A DNA stretch of 64,000 nucleotides from Streptosporangium sp. NBC_01495. GTDB lineage: Bacteria > Actinomycetota > Actinomycetes > Streptosporangiales > Streptosporangiaceae. The notes under the pieces are model-generated. The model did no database searches. It was given only the letters and a program-made list of their open reading frames with translations, and was not told the origin of the DNA. The stretch spans positions 5,890,001-5,954,000 of the forward strand of contig NZ_CP109430.1 in NCBI RefSeq assembly GCF_036250735.1, given 5' to 3'. Below, piece by piece: positions 37,664 through 46,052 of this stretch. The translations under genes were made by a program, and so were the position numbers. The number at the start of each line of letters is the position of its first letter. Position 1 is the stretch's first letter.

Positions 37664-37750
37664 ATGTCGAAAGGCGGCCGACCGGCCAGTCCCGTGCTGG
37701 ACTGGGCAGCAAACTACCGAGCCCAGCGCAGATGTCAACCGTGTCACTAA
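37664..37750 (+). CDS. possible small protein of 28 residues
   Basis: An ATG with CAGGAG 6 bp upstream opens a frame of 28 codons ending QRRCQPCH. The good ribosome site, isolated position and terminal Cys-x-x-Cys are the only support. No family is recognised. It may be chance. Confidence 0.2.
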   Translation: MSKGGRPASPVLDWAANYRAQRRCQPCH

Positions 37751-37808
37751 CAGCGGAAACATCAAGTTTTCGCAGCTGGGACATGATCGACGAGAGCCGT
37801 CAATGGTC

Positions 37809-40160
37809 TCATGTGATCCGATGTCTCTCAAGTCGAACGAGGGCATCGGGAAGCGGGCCGTCGTGCACGACGCCAAGCCGCTGGGTGGCGCGGGTCAACG
37901 CCACGTAAAGGTCGCTCGCCCCGCGCGGGGACTCGCCCAGGATCAGCTCCGGTTCGACCACGACGACCGCGTCGAACTCCAGGCCCTTGGCCTCGGCGAC
38001 GGTCAGCACCGCCACCTGGGCGTCCAGGGCCGCCGTCCCCGGCCCGGCCACCGCGCCGTCGACGGAGTGAACCACGACCTCCCCGAACTCCGCGGCACGC
38101 GACTCGGGGACGATCACGACGAGCCGCCCGCCCTCGACGATCTCGGCCTTGACGACCTCGCCGAGGGAGGCCGTCGGGGAGGCCGCCCACGGGCGCGCCC
38201 CCGTCTCCCTGACCGAGGCCGGGGCGGTCAGCGCCGGGTCGACCAGGGTGAGCACGTCGGCGGCCACGGCCATCAGCTCGGCCGGGGTGCGGTAGTTGAC
38301 GCTGAGGGTCTCCTCGCGCCAGCGCCCCGCGACGTACGGGTCGAGGACCCGGCCCCAGGAGCGCGCCCCGGCCGACGAACCGGTCTGGGCCAGGTCGCCG
38401 ACGATCGTCATCGACCGCGTCGGGCAGCGGCGCATCAGCATCCGCCAGTCCATCGGCGACAGTTCCTGCGCCTCGTCGACGATGACGTGGCCGAAGGCCC
38501 AGGTGCGGTCGGCCGCCGCGCGCTCGGCGGTGGTCAGGAAGACGTCGTCGCCGAGGTGGCGGGCGGCGAACCTCTCGGCGTCCATGATGTCGGACAGGCC
38601 GGTCAGCTCCAGGACCTCCTTGGCGTAGGCGAGCTGGTGCTGCCGCTCGTCGAGCGCGGCGGCGCGCCGCGCCGCCTGCTCCTCCTCGGCCATCCACGCC
38701 CCGGCCCGCAGCACCGCGGGGTCGATGTCGCCGAGCAGCTCGGCGGCCTCGTCCAGGAGCGGCACGTCGGACTCGGCCCACCAGTTCTCCCCCTGGCGGG
38801 GTGACTCGCGCAGCATCAGCTCGCGCTCGGCCTCGCCGAACTCGGCGGCGGCGTGGTCGAGGCGCTCGCGTGAGGTGAACAGCCCGATCAGGAGCTGCTG
38901 CGGGGTGACGTAGGGCCACAGCCGGTTCAGGGCCGCCTTGACGGGCCGCTCGGTGCGGAGGTCCTCGCGGATGTCGGCCAGCTCGTCGTCGTCGATCATC
39001 CCCTTGCCGAGCTGCCGGGCGGCCTGCCGGGCGAGCGCGTTGAGCAGGTGGCGGACGAAGACCGCGCGGGCCTCGTTGTGCGCCCTCTTGGAGCGGGCCG
39101 CCCGGTTGCGGGCGGCCTCCAGGACGTTTCCCTCCAGCCTGAGGGTGTAGCGGTCGAGCTTGATCTCGATCGGCTTGCGCGGCACCCGCTGCCGCTCGCG
39201 CACGGCCCGCGCGACGACCTGGGCCATCCGGGCGTCGCCCTTGACCGCGGCCACCTCGGGACGCTCCTTACGCCCCGGGACGACCCCCGGGTACAGCTCG
39301 GAGACGGTCGACAGCAGCACGTCGGTCTCGCCCAGGGAGGGCAGCACCTGCTCGATGTAGCGCAGGAAGGTCAGGTTCGGCCCGAGGATGAGCACGCCCC
39401 TGCGGGCCAGTTTCTCCCGGTGGGTGTAGAGGAGGTAGGCGGCGCGGTGCAGCGCGACCACGGTCTTGCCGGTGCCGGGACCGCCCTGCACGACCAGCAC
39501 CCCGTTCAGGTCGGAGCGGATGATGCGGTCCTGCTCCGACTGGATGGTGGCCACGATGTCGCGCATCCGGCCGGTGCGCCTGGCCCCCAGGGAGGCCAGC
39601 AGCGCGGCCTCCCCGTTGAGGGTGGCCACGTCCTCCTCGGTGAGGCTGTCGATGTCCAGGAGGTCGTCGTCGACCCCGATCACCGTGCGGCCCTTGGTCT
39701 GCAGGTGCCTGCGCCGGGTGACACCCATCGAGGCCGCGGGGGTGGCGCCGTAGAAGGGCTGCGCCACCGGTGCCCGCCAGTCGATCAGCATCCGGCGCTG
39801 GTCGTCGTCGGCCATGCCGATGCGGCCTATGTAGAGTGAGGTGTCGTCGGCGTTGTCGAGCCGGCCGAAGCACAGGCCGTTCTCGACCGCCCACAGGCGG
39901 CCCAGGCGTTCGGCGTACATCCCCGCGAAGGTGTCGCGCTCGGAGCGGTTCTGATGCGTGCCGCCACTTCCGCCCTGCGCGAGGACGCCGTCCAGCTGTC
40001 GCTGGGTGCGCTCGCGCAGTAGATCGAGCCGGGCATAAAGGCAGGAAACGTACTCCTGCTCCCTGGCCAGCTCGATTTGACGGGTTGCCGTCGCTCCATT
40101 ATCGTTGCTAGTAATGGGATACTCCGGGCCATTGCGCTGGTTGTTATGACAAACCATCAC
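37809..40160 (-). CDS. helD: HelD-type RNA polymerase-recycling ATPase (UvrD-like helicase fold)
   Basis: The 783-aa protein begins with a coiled-coil-prone segment (residues 25-65, IELAREQEYVSCLYARLDLL). SLYIGRIGMADDDQRRMLID and WRAPVAQPFY are typical of HelD. Walker A is VVQGGPGTGKTVVALHRAAY, with VIVDEAQELSPMDWRML, VGDLAQTGSSAGARSW, LSVNYRTPAELM and LYVALTRATQRL as helicase motifs. HelD removes stalled polymerase from DNA; class II members such as HelR protect against rifamycins. The start is uncertain between GTG 40160 and the next ATG. Confidence 0.88.
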   Translation of the reverse strand: MMVCHNNQRNGPEYPITSNDNGATATRQIELAREQEYVSCLYARLDLLRERTQRQLDGVLAQGGSGGTHQNRSERDTFAGMYAERLGRLWAVENGLCFGRLDNADDTSLYIGRIGMADDDQRRMLIDWRAPVAQPFYGATPAASMGVTRRRHLQTKGRTVIGVDDDLLDIDSLTEEDVATLNGEAALLASLGARRTGRMRDIVATIQSEQDRIIRSDLNGVLVVQGGPGTGKTVVALHRAAYLLYTHREKLARRGVLILGPNLTFLRYIEQVLPSLGETDVLLSTVSELYPGVVPGRKERPEVAAVKGDARMAQVVARAVRERQRVPRKPIEIKLDRYTLRLEGNVLEAARNRAARSKRAHNEARAVFVRHLLNALARQAARQLGKGMIDDDELADIREDLRTERPVKAALNRLWPYVTPQQLLIGLFTSRERLDHAAAEFGEAERELMLRESPRQGENWWAESDVPLLDEAAELLGDIDPAVLRAGAWMAEEEQAARRAAALDERQHQLAYAKEVLELTGLSDIMDAERFAARHLGDDVFLTTAERAAADRTWAFGHVIVDEAQELSPMDWRMLMRRCPTRSMTIVGDLAQTGSSAGARSWGRVLDPYVAGRWREETLSVNYRTPAELMAVAADVLTLVDPALTAPASVRETGARPWAASPTASLGEVVKAEIVEGGRLVVIVPESRAAEFGEVVVHSVDGAVAGPGTAALDAQVAVLTVAEAKGLEFDAVVVVEPELILGESPRGASDLYVALTRATQRLGVVHDGPLPDALVRLERHRIT

Positions 40161-40269
40161 CCTAGCAGGTCCGTCGAGAAGTTTACCCGCCCGTCCGTCA
40201 TCACAGCTTGATTGCGGCGTTCCCTGCCTGCTTGACGAGAATCCGCCGGGTTCCTTACATTCACTCGAA

Positions 40270-40288
40270 GTTAGGAAAGTTTCCTAAC
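40270..40288. promoter_or_regulatory. perfect palindromic operator upstream of the ROK regulator
   Basis: GTTAGGAAAGTTTCCTAAC is a 19-bp palindrome with perfect 9-bp arms, 41 bp before the ROK gene start. TTAGGAAA/TTTCCTAA half-sites are characteristic of ROK-family regulators, so autoregulation and control of the following sugar operon are likely. Confidence 0.8.
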
Positions 40289-40329
40289 TCTGCTTCATCG
40301 GTGGATGCAAGGACGCACGCGGAGGACCA

Positions 40330-41526
40330 GTGACCCAGCCGACCCCCGGCACCCCCAGCCTGTTGCGCGCGATCAACGACCGCGCCGCCCTGCAGGCGTT
40401 GCTGGAGCGCGGCCCGCTCACCCGCCCGGAGATCGGCGCCCTCACCGGCCTGTCCAAGCCCACCGCCTCGCAGCTTCTCATCCGTCTCCAGGAGGCGGGC
40501 CTGGTCGTGCTCGACGGCATCCGCGAGGGGCTGCCCGGCCGCACCGCGGAGGTCTACCGGCTCAACCCCGCCGCCGCGCACGTCGCCGCGCTGGACGTCA
40601 CGCGCGCGGGCATCGACGTCAGGGTCGCCGACATCACCGGTGCCGTGGTCGGCGAGCACCACCTGCCCAGCCCCGGCCGCTCCGGCGGCGACGCGCTGGA
40701 GCGGGTCCGGGCCGCGCTGGAGGGCGCGGGCGCCCCCGCGGCGCTGCGGCGCGTGGTCATCGGCGTGCAGGGCACGATCGACCCCGGCACCGGGAAGATG
40801 GCGTACGCCACCAGCAAGGACATGCCCGGCTGGCACATCCCGGACCTGGTCCGCACCCTCGGCGACGGCCTGGGCGTGCCGGTCGCCGTGGAGAACAACG
40901 TCAACCTCGTCGCCCAGGCCGAGCAGGCGCACGGCGTGGGCCGCGGCCACCGTGACTTCGTGCTGCTCTGGGCCGACGAGGGCCTCGGCGCCGCGCTGGT
41001 CCTCGGCGGCCGGCTGCACCGGGGCGCCACCGGCGGCGCCGGAGAGGTCGGCTACATGCCCACCCCCGGCGCGCCGACCGCCAGGGACACCGGCCGCTAC
41101 GCCAACCACGGCTACCAGGCCCTCACCGGCGGCCCGGCGGTGCTCAAGATCCTCAGGTCGTACGGCGTGCGCGGCACCGGGCCCACGCAGGCGGTGCTGA
41201 ACGCCGTACAGGCCTCCACCTCCACCGGAAGGCGCGCCGACGACGCCCGCGCCGGGCTGCGCGACATCGCCTCCCGGCTCGCCGTCGGGCTGGCCGCGAT
41301 CACCTCCGTCGTCGACCCCGAGATCATCGTGCTGACCGGCGGGACCCTCCTCGCCGGCGGCGACACCCTGCGCGAGCTCGTCGAGCACGAGCTCCACGCC
41401 CTGACCATCCCCCGGCCCCCGCTGCTGCTGTCGACCGTCGAGGGCAACCCCGTCCTCGCCGGCGCGCTCGACCTCGCCCTCGCGACCGCCCGCGACGAGG
41501 TCTTCAGCTCCACCGTCCCCTCCTGA
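40330..41526 (+). CDS. ROK-family transcriptional regulator
   Basis: The 398-aa protein starts at a GTG after GGAGGACCA. The N-terminal winged helix (ALLERGPLTRPEIGALTGLS, KPTASQLLIRLQEAGLV) occupies residues 18-60. The ROK sugar-binding domain follows, with VIGVQGTIDPGTGKM, VAVENNVNLVAQAE and GATGGAGEVGYMP. The family's zinc motif CxCGxxGC is replaced by NHGYQALTGG, so it should not be a glucokinase. It probably represses the downstream ABC/GH4 operon in response to its sugar. Confidence 0.9.
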   Translation: MTQPTPGTPSLLRAINDRAALQALLERGPLTRPEIGALTGLSKPTASQLLIRLQEAGLVVLDGIREGLPGRTAEVYRLNPAAAHVAALDVTRAGIDVRVADITGAVVGEHHLPSPGRSGGDALERVRAALEGAGAPAALRRVVIGVQGTIDPGTGKMAYATSKDMPGWHIPDLVRTLGDGLGVPVAVENNVNLVAQAEQAHGVGRGHRDFVLLWADEGLGAALVLGGRLHRGATGGAGEVGYMPTPGAPTARDTGRYANHGYQALTGGPAVLKILRSYGVRGTGPTQAVLNAVQASTSTGRRADDARAGLRDIASRLAVGLAAITSVVDPEIIVLTGGTLLAGGDTLRELVEHELHALTIPRPPLLLSTVEGNPVLAGALDLALATARDEVFSSTVPS

Positions 41527-41617
41527 CCCCCGGCCACCCGCGATCCCAACCGCACACGAACCGTACGGACCCCGCCCGGAACCCCGCCAGATCCATCGCC
41601 CCCAGGAGGCAGCCGTC

Positions 41618-42961
41618 GTGCACCGACGCTTTCTCACCTTCGCCCTGGCCACCCTGACGGCCACCGCCCTGACCGCCTGCACCGCGGGCACGGAGAGCGC
41701 GCCCGCGCTGGGCTCGCAGCCCAAGCCCTCGGGCTCCGCCTCCGCCGCGCTGCCGGCCTCCACCATCGAGCTGTGGCACGGGTTCTCCGCGCCCGCCGAG
41801 GTCAAGGCGTTCGAGGACGCCATCGCAGGATTCCGCACGAAGTTCCCCCAGATCACCGTCAAGCTGGTCAAGGGCGTGCAGGACGATCAAATCACCCAGG
41901 CGGTGCGCGGCGGGAAGGCCCCGGACGTCGCCTCCTCGTTCACCACCGACAACGTGGCCCAGTGGTGCCGCAGCGGAACGTTCCAGGACCTCACCCCGGT
42001 GATCAAGCAGGACGGCATCGACCTGTCCGTGCTGCCGGAGGTCTCGCGCTCCTACACCGAGTACGACGGCAGGCGGTGCGTGATGCCGCTGCTCGCCGAC
42101 GCGTACGGGCTCTACTACAACAAGGCCCTGATGAAGGGCTCCGAACCGCCCAAGACGCTCTCGGAGCTGACCGAGCTGACCAAGAAGCTCACCGTCCGCG
42201 ACGCCGACGGGACCATCAAGGTCGCCGGGTTCATGCCGAGCTTCCAGTACTACGAGAACTCCGCCTCGCACCTGGCCCCGATGGTCGGCGCGACCTGGTA
42301 CAAACCGGACGGCACCTCGGCGGTCGGCTCCGACCCGGCGTGGAAGGAGCTGCTGCGCTGGCAGAAGGAGCTCGTCGACTGGTACGGGTACGACAAGCTG
42401 GAGAAGTTCCGCAAGAGCCTGGGCCAGGAGTGGTCGGCCGACCACCCCTTCTACAAGGGCAAGATCGCCATGGTCCTGGACGGCGAGTGGCGCAACGCCA
42501 TGATCGCCAACGAGGCGAAGGACATCGACTACGGCACCGCGCCGCTCCCGGTCTCCGACACCAAGCCCGACCTGTACGGCAGCGGCTTCACCGCGGGCAC
42601 CGTGATCGGGGTGCCCAAGGGCGCCAAGAACCCGCAGGCCGCCTGGGAGCTGGTCAAGTATCTGACCACCGACACCTCGGCGCTGGTCACGCTCTCCAAC
42701 GCGCTGCGCAACGTGCCGACCACCAAGGCGTCGCTGGAGTCGCCCGACCTGGTCAAGGACGCGAACTTCCAGACCTTCCTCGACATCTTCGCCCACCCGA
42801 AGACGAGCACGGTCCCGGCCAACGTCAACAGCACCTTCAACCAGGACTCGCTGCAGGAGTTCCTGGTCAAGTGGGAGAACGGCTCGGCCACCGACCTCGA
42901 CGCCGGGCTCGCCGCGGTGGACAAGCGTCTCGACGACAAGATGAAGCTCTCCGGGGGCTGA
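41618..42961 (+). CDS. sugar ABC transporter substrate-binding lipoprotein
   Basis: The 447-aa protein starts at a GTG with AGGAGG 8 bp upstream. Its lipoprotein signal has lipobox LTAC with the lipidated Cys at residue 21. Family 1 binding-protein features are IELWHGFSAPAEVKAFED, FRTKFPQITVKLVKG and GEWRNAMI. It captures an oligosaccharide outside the membrane and hands it to the two permeases encoded next. The cargo is probably a beta-glucoside-type disaccharide, judged from the operon's GH4 enzyme. Confidence 0.92.
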   Translation: MHRRFLTFALATLTATALTACTAGTESAPALGSQPKPSGSASAALPASTIELWHGFSAPAEVKAFEDAIAGFRTKFPQITVKLVKGVQDDQITQAVRGGKAPDVASSFTTDNVAQWCRSGTFQDLTPVIKQDGIDLSVLPEVSRSYTEYDGRRCVMPLLADAYGLYYNKALMKGSEPPKTLSELTELTKKLTVRDADGTIKVAGFMPSFQYYENSASHLAPMVGATWYKPDGTSAVGSDPAWKELLRWQKELVDWYGYDKLEKFRKSLGQEWSADHPFYKGKIAMVLDGEWRNAMIANEAKDIDYGTAPLPVSDTKPDLYGSGFTAGTVIGVPKGAKNPQAAWELVKYLTTDTSALVTLSNALRNVPTTKASLESPDLVKDANFQTFLDIFAHPKTSTVPANVNSTFNQDSLQEFLVKWENGSATDLDAGLAAVDKRLDDKMKLSGG

Positions 42962-42967
42962 TCCTCG

Positions 42968-43909
42968 ATGAGCATCGTCCACGCCGCGCCGCCCCGCCGG
43001 TGGCGCGGCGAGGGCCTCAAGGCCCTCCTTTGGATGTCACCCTGGCTGGTGGGGTTCGCGGTGTTCTTCGCCTACCCCCTCGCGGCGACGGTCTACTTCT
43101 CCTTCCACCGCTACGACCTGTTCACGCTGGAGTTCGTCGGCCTGGACAACTACCGCTACCTTCTGGTGGACGACCGGGCCTGGGCGGCCATCAGGAACAC
43201 GCTGTGGCTGGTGGTCCTCATGGTCCCCGCGCAGGTGCTCTTCGGGCTGGGCGTGGCGTGGCTGCTCACCCGGCTCAAGTCGGGCGCCGGCCTCTTCCGC
43301 ACGGTGTTCTACCTGCCGTCGCTGATCCCGGTGGTGGCCGGCACGGTCTCCTTCGTGTTCCTGCTGAACCCCTCGGGACCGCTCAACCAGTTCATCGAGC
43401 TCTTCGGGATCGCCGCGCCCGACTGGTTCGGCGACAAGGACTGGTCCAAGCCCGGCCTGACCATGCTGGCCATGTGGGGCATCGGCAACACCATGATGAT
43501 CTTCCTGGCCGCCCTGCTGGACGTGCCCAAACACCTGTACGAGGCCGCGGCCATCGACGGGGCGGGGGCGTGGCGGCAGTTCAGGAGCATCACGCTGCCG
43601 ACGATCTCGCCGGTGCTGATGTTCTCGACGGTCACCGGCGTCATCTACGCCCTGCAGTACTTCACCCAGGCGATGATCGCCTCCCGGGTCGCGGCGGGGG
43701 TCACCGACTCCCCCGGCAGCACCTTCGTGCCCGGATACCCCGAGCTGTCGACGCTGACGCTGGCCCAGTGGCTGTTCCACGTGGGCTTCCGCGACTTCAG
43801 CATGGGGTACGCCTGCGTGCTGGCCCTGCTGCTGTTCGCGTTCTCCACGGTCTTCACCCTCATCCTGCTCCGCAGGTTCCGCGCGTTCGACGAAGGAGGA
43901 GACCGGTGA
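42968..43909 (+). CDS. sugar ABC transporter permease (MalF-like)
   Basis: The 313-aa membrane protein has six main helices and the permease EAA loop in the form EAAAIDGAGAWRQFRSITLP. It starts 6 bp after the binding-protein stop and overlaps the next permease by 4 bp. No ATPase gene is present in the operon. A shared MsiK-like ATPase elsewhere in the genome would be needed. Confidence 0.93.
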   Translation: MSIVHAAPPRRWRGEGLKALLWMSPWLVGFAVFFAYPLAATVYFSFHRYDLFTLEFVGLDNYRYLLVDDRAWAAIRNTLWLVVLMVPAQVLFGLGVAWLLTRLKSGAGLFRTVFYLPSLIPVVAGTVSFVFLLNPSGPLNQFIELFGIAAPDWFGDKDWSKPGLTMLAMWGIGNTMMIFLAALLDVPKHLYEAAAIDGAGAWRQFRSITLPTISPVLMFSTVTGVIYALQYFTQAMIASRVAAGVTDSPGSTFVPGYPELSTLTLAQWLFHVGFRDFSMGYACVLALLLFAFSTVFTLILLRRFRAFDEGGDR

Positions 43910-44796
43910 CCGCCCTGACCACCCCGGCCCCCCTGGCCAAGCGGCCCGCCGGGGCCGCCGCGCGCGGCCCGCGCGGCCGCGCGGTCCTGTACTGGATCGC
44001 CACCCACGCCCTCGCCATCGCGCTGTCGCTGATGTTCGTCGGCCCGCTGGTGTTCGTGGCGCTGACGGCCGTCATGAGCAACGACCAGGCGCTCACCGGC
44101 GACCTGTGGCCCCGCACCTGGAACTGGTCCAACTTCGCCGACGTTTTCGCCAGGTCACAGCTGCTGGCCTGGCTGGGCAACACGTTCCTGTACGCCGGGC
44201 TCGGCACCGCGTTCATGCTGCTGTCGTCGATCCCGGTGGCGTACGCGATGGCCCGCTTCCGCTTCCGGGGGCGCAGGCTGGCCTTCCTCGCGGTCATCAC
44301 GATGATGATGCTGCCGCCCCAGGTCGTCGCGGTGCCCGTCTATCTCATCTGGGCGCGGCTGGACCTCACCGGCACGCTGTGGCCGCTGATCCTGCCGATG
44401 CTGTTCGGCGACGCCTTCTCCATCTTCCTGCTCCGGCAGTTCCTGGTCACCATCCCCAGGGAGTACACCGAGGCCGCCAGGGTGGACGGCTGCTCGGACT
44501 TCCGGACCCTCGTCAAGGTGATCCTGCCGATGGCGCGCCCGGCGATAGCGGCGGTGGGTCTGTTCCAGTTCTTCTACTGCTGGAACGATTACTATGGTCC
44601 GCTGCTCTACGCCCAGACAAACGAGGCAAACTGGACGCTCTCCCTCGGGCTGGCGTCCTTCCGGGCACTGCACAGCGTGCAGTGGAACCTCACCATGGCG
44701 GCGACCCTGCTCGTCATGGCCCCGGTCATCATCGTGTTCTTCTTCGCCCAGAGGGTTTTCATCGAGGGCGTCACGCTGACAGGAGTAAAAGGGTGA
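43906..44796 (+). CDS. sugar ABC transporter permease (MalG-like)
   Basis: The 296-aa membrane protein starts at a GTG after GAAGGAGGAGA. It has six helices and the EAA loop EAARVDGCSDFRTLVKVILP. The segment RQFLVTIPREYTEAARVDGC is typical of MalG-type subunits. It pairs with the preceding permease. Its stop overlaps the GH4 start by 4 bp. Confidence 0.93.
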   Translation: MTALTTPAPLAKRPAGAAARGPRGRAVLYWIATHALAIALSLMFVGPLVFVALTAVMSNDQALTGDLWPRTWNWSNFADVFARSQLLAWLGNTFLYAGLGTAFMLLSSIPVAYAMARFRFRGRRLAFLAVITMMMLPPQVVAVPVYLIWARLDLTGTLWPLILPMLFGDAFSIFLLRQFLVTIPREYTEAARVDGCSDFRTLVKVILPMARPAIAAVGLFQFFYCWNDYYGPLLYAQTNEANWTLSLGLASFRALHSVQWNLTMAATLLVMAPVIIVFFFAQRVFIEGVTLTGVKG

Positions 44797-46052
44797 AACT
44801 CGCCGTTGTCGGGGGCGGCTCGACGTACACGCCGGAGCTGATCGACGGGTTCGCGCGGCTGCGCGACGAGCTGCCGCTGACCGAGATCGCGCTGGTCGAT
44901 CCGGACACCCACCGGCTGGATCTGGTGTCCGGCATGGCCCGCCGGATGCTGGCGCGGGCCGGGCATCCGGCCACGGTCGTCGCGACCACCTCGGTCGAGG
45001 AGGGCGTCGCCGGGGCGCACGCGGTCCTGCTGCAGCTGCGCGTCGGCGGCCAGGCGGCGCGGAACGTGGACGAGACGCTGCCGCTGGAGTGCGGCTGCGT
45101 CGGGCAGGAGACGACCGGCGCGGGCGGGCTGGCCAAGGCGCTGCGCACGGTGCCGGTGGTGCTGGACATCGCGGAGAAGGTCAGGAGGCACGCGCCCGGC
45201 GCCTGGATCGTCGACTTCACCAACCCGGTCGGCATCGTCACCAGGGCGCTGCTGGAGGGGGGGCACCGGGCCATCGGCCTGTGCAACGTGGCCATCGGCT
45301 TCCAGCGCCGTTTCGCCGCGAACCTGGGCGTCGCCCCCGAGAGGATCTCACTCGGCCACGTCGGCCTGAACCACCTCACCTGGGAACGGTCCGTCCACCT
45401 GGACGGGGTGGACGTGCTGCCGAAGCTGCTGGAGAGCCACGCCGAGGAGATCGGCCGGGACGTCGGCCTGCCCGCCGCGCTCATCCGCCACCTGGGCGTG
45501 GTGCCCTCCTACTACCTGCGCTACTTCTACGAGCACGACCTGGTGGTGGAGGAGCAGCGGACCAAGCCGTCGCGCGCGGCCGAGGTCGCGGCGATGGAGA
45601 AGACCCTGCTCGAGCTGTACGCCGACCCCGCGGTGGACACCAAGCCCGAGCTGCTGGGCAGGCGCGGCGGCGCCTTCTACTCCGAGGCCGCGGTGGCGCT
45701 GATCGCCTCGTTGGCCGGCGACCGCGGCGACACCCAGGTGGTGAACCTGCGCAACGACGGCACGCTGCCGTTCCTGCCCGACGAGGCGGTCATCGAGGTC
45801 CCGGCCACGATCACCTCTGCGGGTGCGACCGCGCTGCCCGTCGACCCGGTGGAACCCCTCTTCGCCGGGCTCATCGCCCACGTCACGGCGTACGAGACGC
45901 TCGCGCTCGAGGCCGCGCTGCACGGCGGCGAGGACCGCGTCGCCGACGCGCTGCTGGCCCACCCGCTGATCGGCCAGGCCTCGCTCTCCGGCGACCTGGC
46001 CAGGCGCCTGATCGAGGCCAACCGCGGGCACCTGTCCTGGGCGACCGCGTGA
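44793..46052 (+). CDS. GH4 6-phospho-beta-glucosidase-like glycosidase
   Basis: The 419-aa enzyme starts at a GTG overlapping the permease stop. The NAD-binding start is KLAVVGGGSTYTPELIDGFA. Other GH4 features are GQETTGAGGLAKALRTVPVV, VDFTNPVGIVTRALL, GLCNVAIGFQ (metal-ligand Cys) and VGLNHLTWE (His). These enzymes need NAD+ and a divalent metal and act by redox-assisted elimination, usually on 6-phosphorylated substrates. Since uptake here is by ABC transporter, phosphate must be added inside the cell, presumably by the next gene's product. Confidence 0.9.
   Translation: MKLAVVGGGSTYTPELIDGFARLRDELPLTEIALVDPDTHRLDLVSGMARRMLARAGHPATVVATTSVEEGVAGAHAVLLQLRVGGQAARNVDETLPLECGCVGQETTGAGGLAKALRTVPVVLDIAEKVRRHAPGAWIVDFTNPVGIVTRALLEGGHRAIGLCNVAIGFQRRFAANLGVAPERISLGHVGLNHLTWERSVHLDGVDVLPKLLESHAEEIGRDVGLPAALIRHLGVVPSYYLRYFYEHDLVVEEQRTKPSRAAEVAAMEKTLLELYADPAVDTKPELLGRRGGAFYSEAAVALIASLAGDRGDTQVVNLRNDGTLPFLPDEAVIEVPATITSAGATALPVDPVEPLFAGLIAHVTAYETLALEAALHGGEDRVADALLAHPLIGQASLSGDLARRLIEANRGHLSWATA

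Larger units (their letters stand above)
37223..37808. other. 586-bp gap between lnt and the HelD-type gene
   Basis: Contents are an A/T-rich stretch (37333-37370, probably the lnt promoter), a 39-bp near-perfect palindrome (37399-37437), a small GGACCC/GGGTCC hairpin (37547-37563) and a possible 28-codon ORF on the plus strand. The function of 37440-37808 is not evident. Confidence 0.5.

Noticed and set aside
37631..37720. Riboswitch-like look (GGGGTGATCCCC, conserved-seeming purines)
   Set aside because: I could not fold it into the ydaO, cobalamin or TPP consensus, and no plus-strand target gene follows. An Rfam scan would decide.
40161..40329. Rifamycin-associated element upstream of the HelD-type gene
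   Set aside because: The only strong palindrome is the ROK-type site; nothing matching what I remember of that element is visible.
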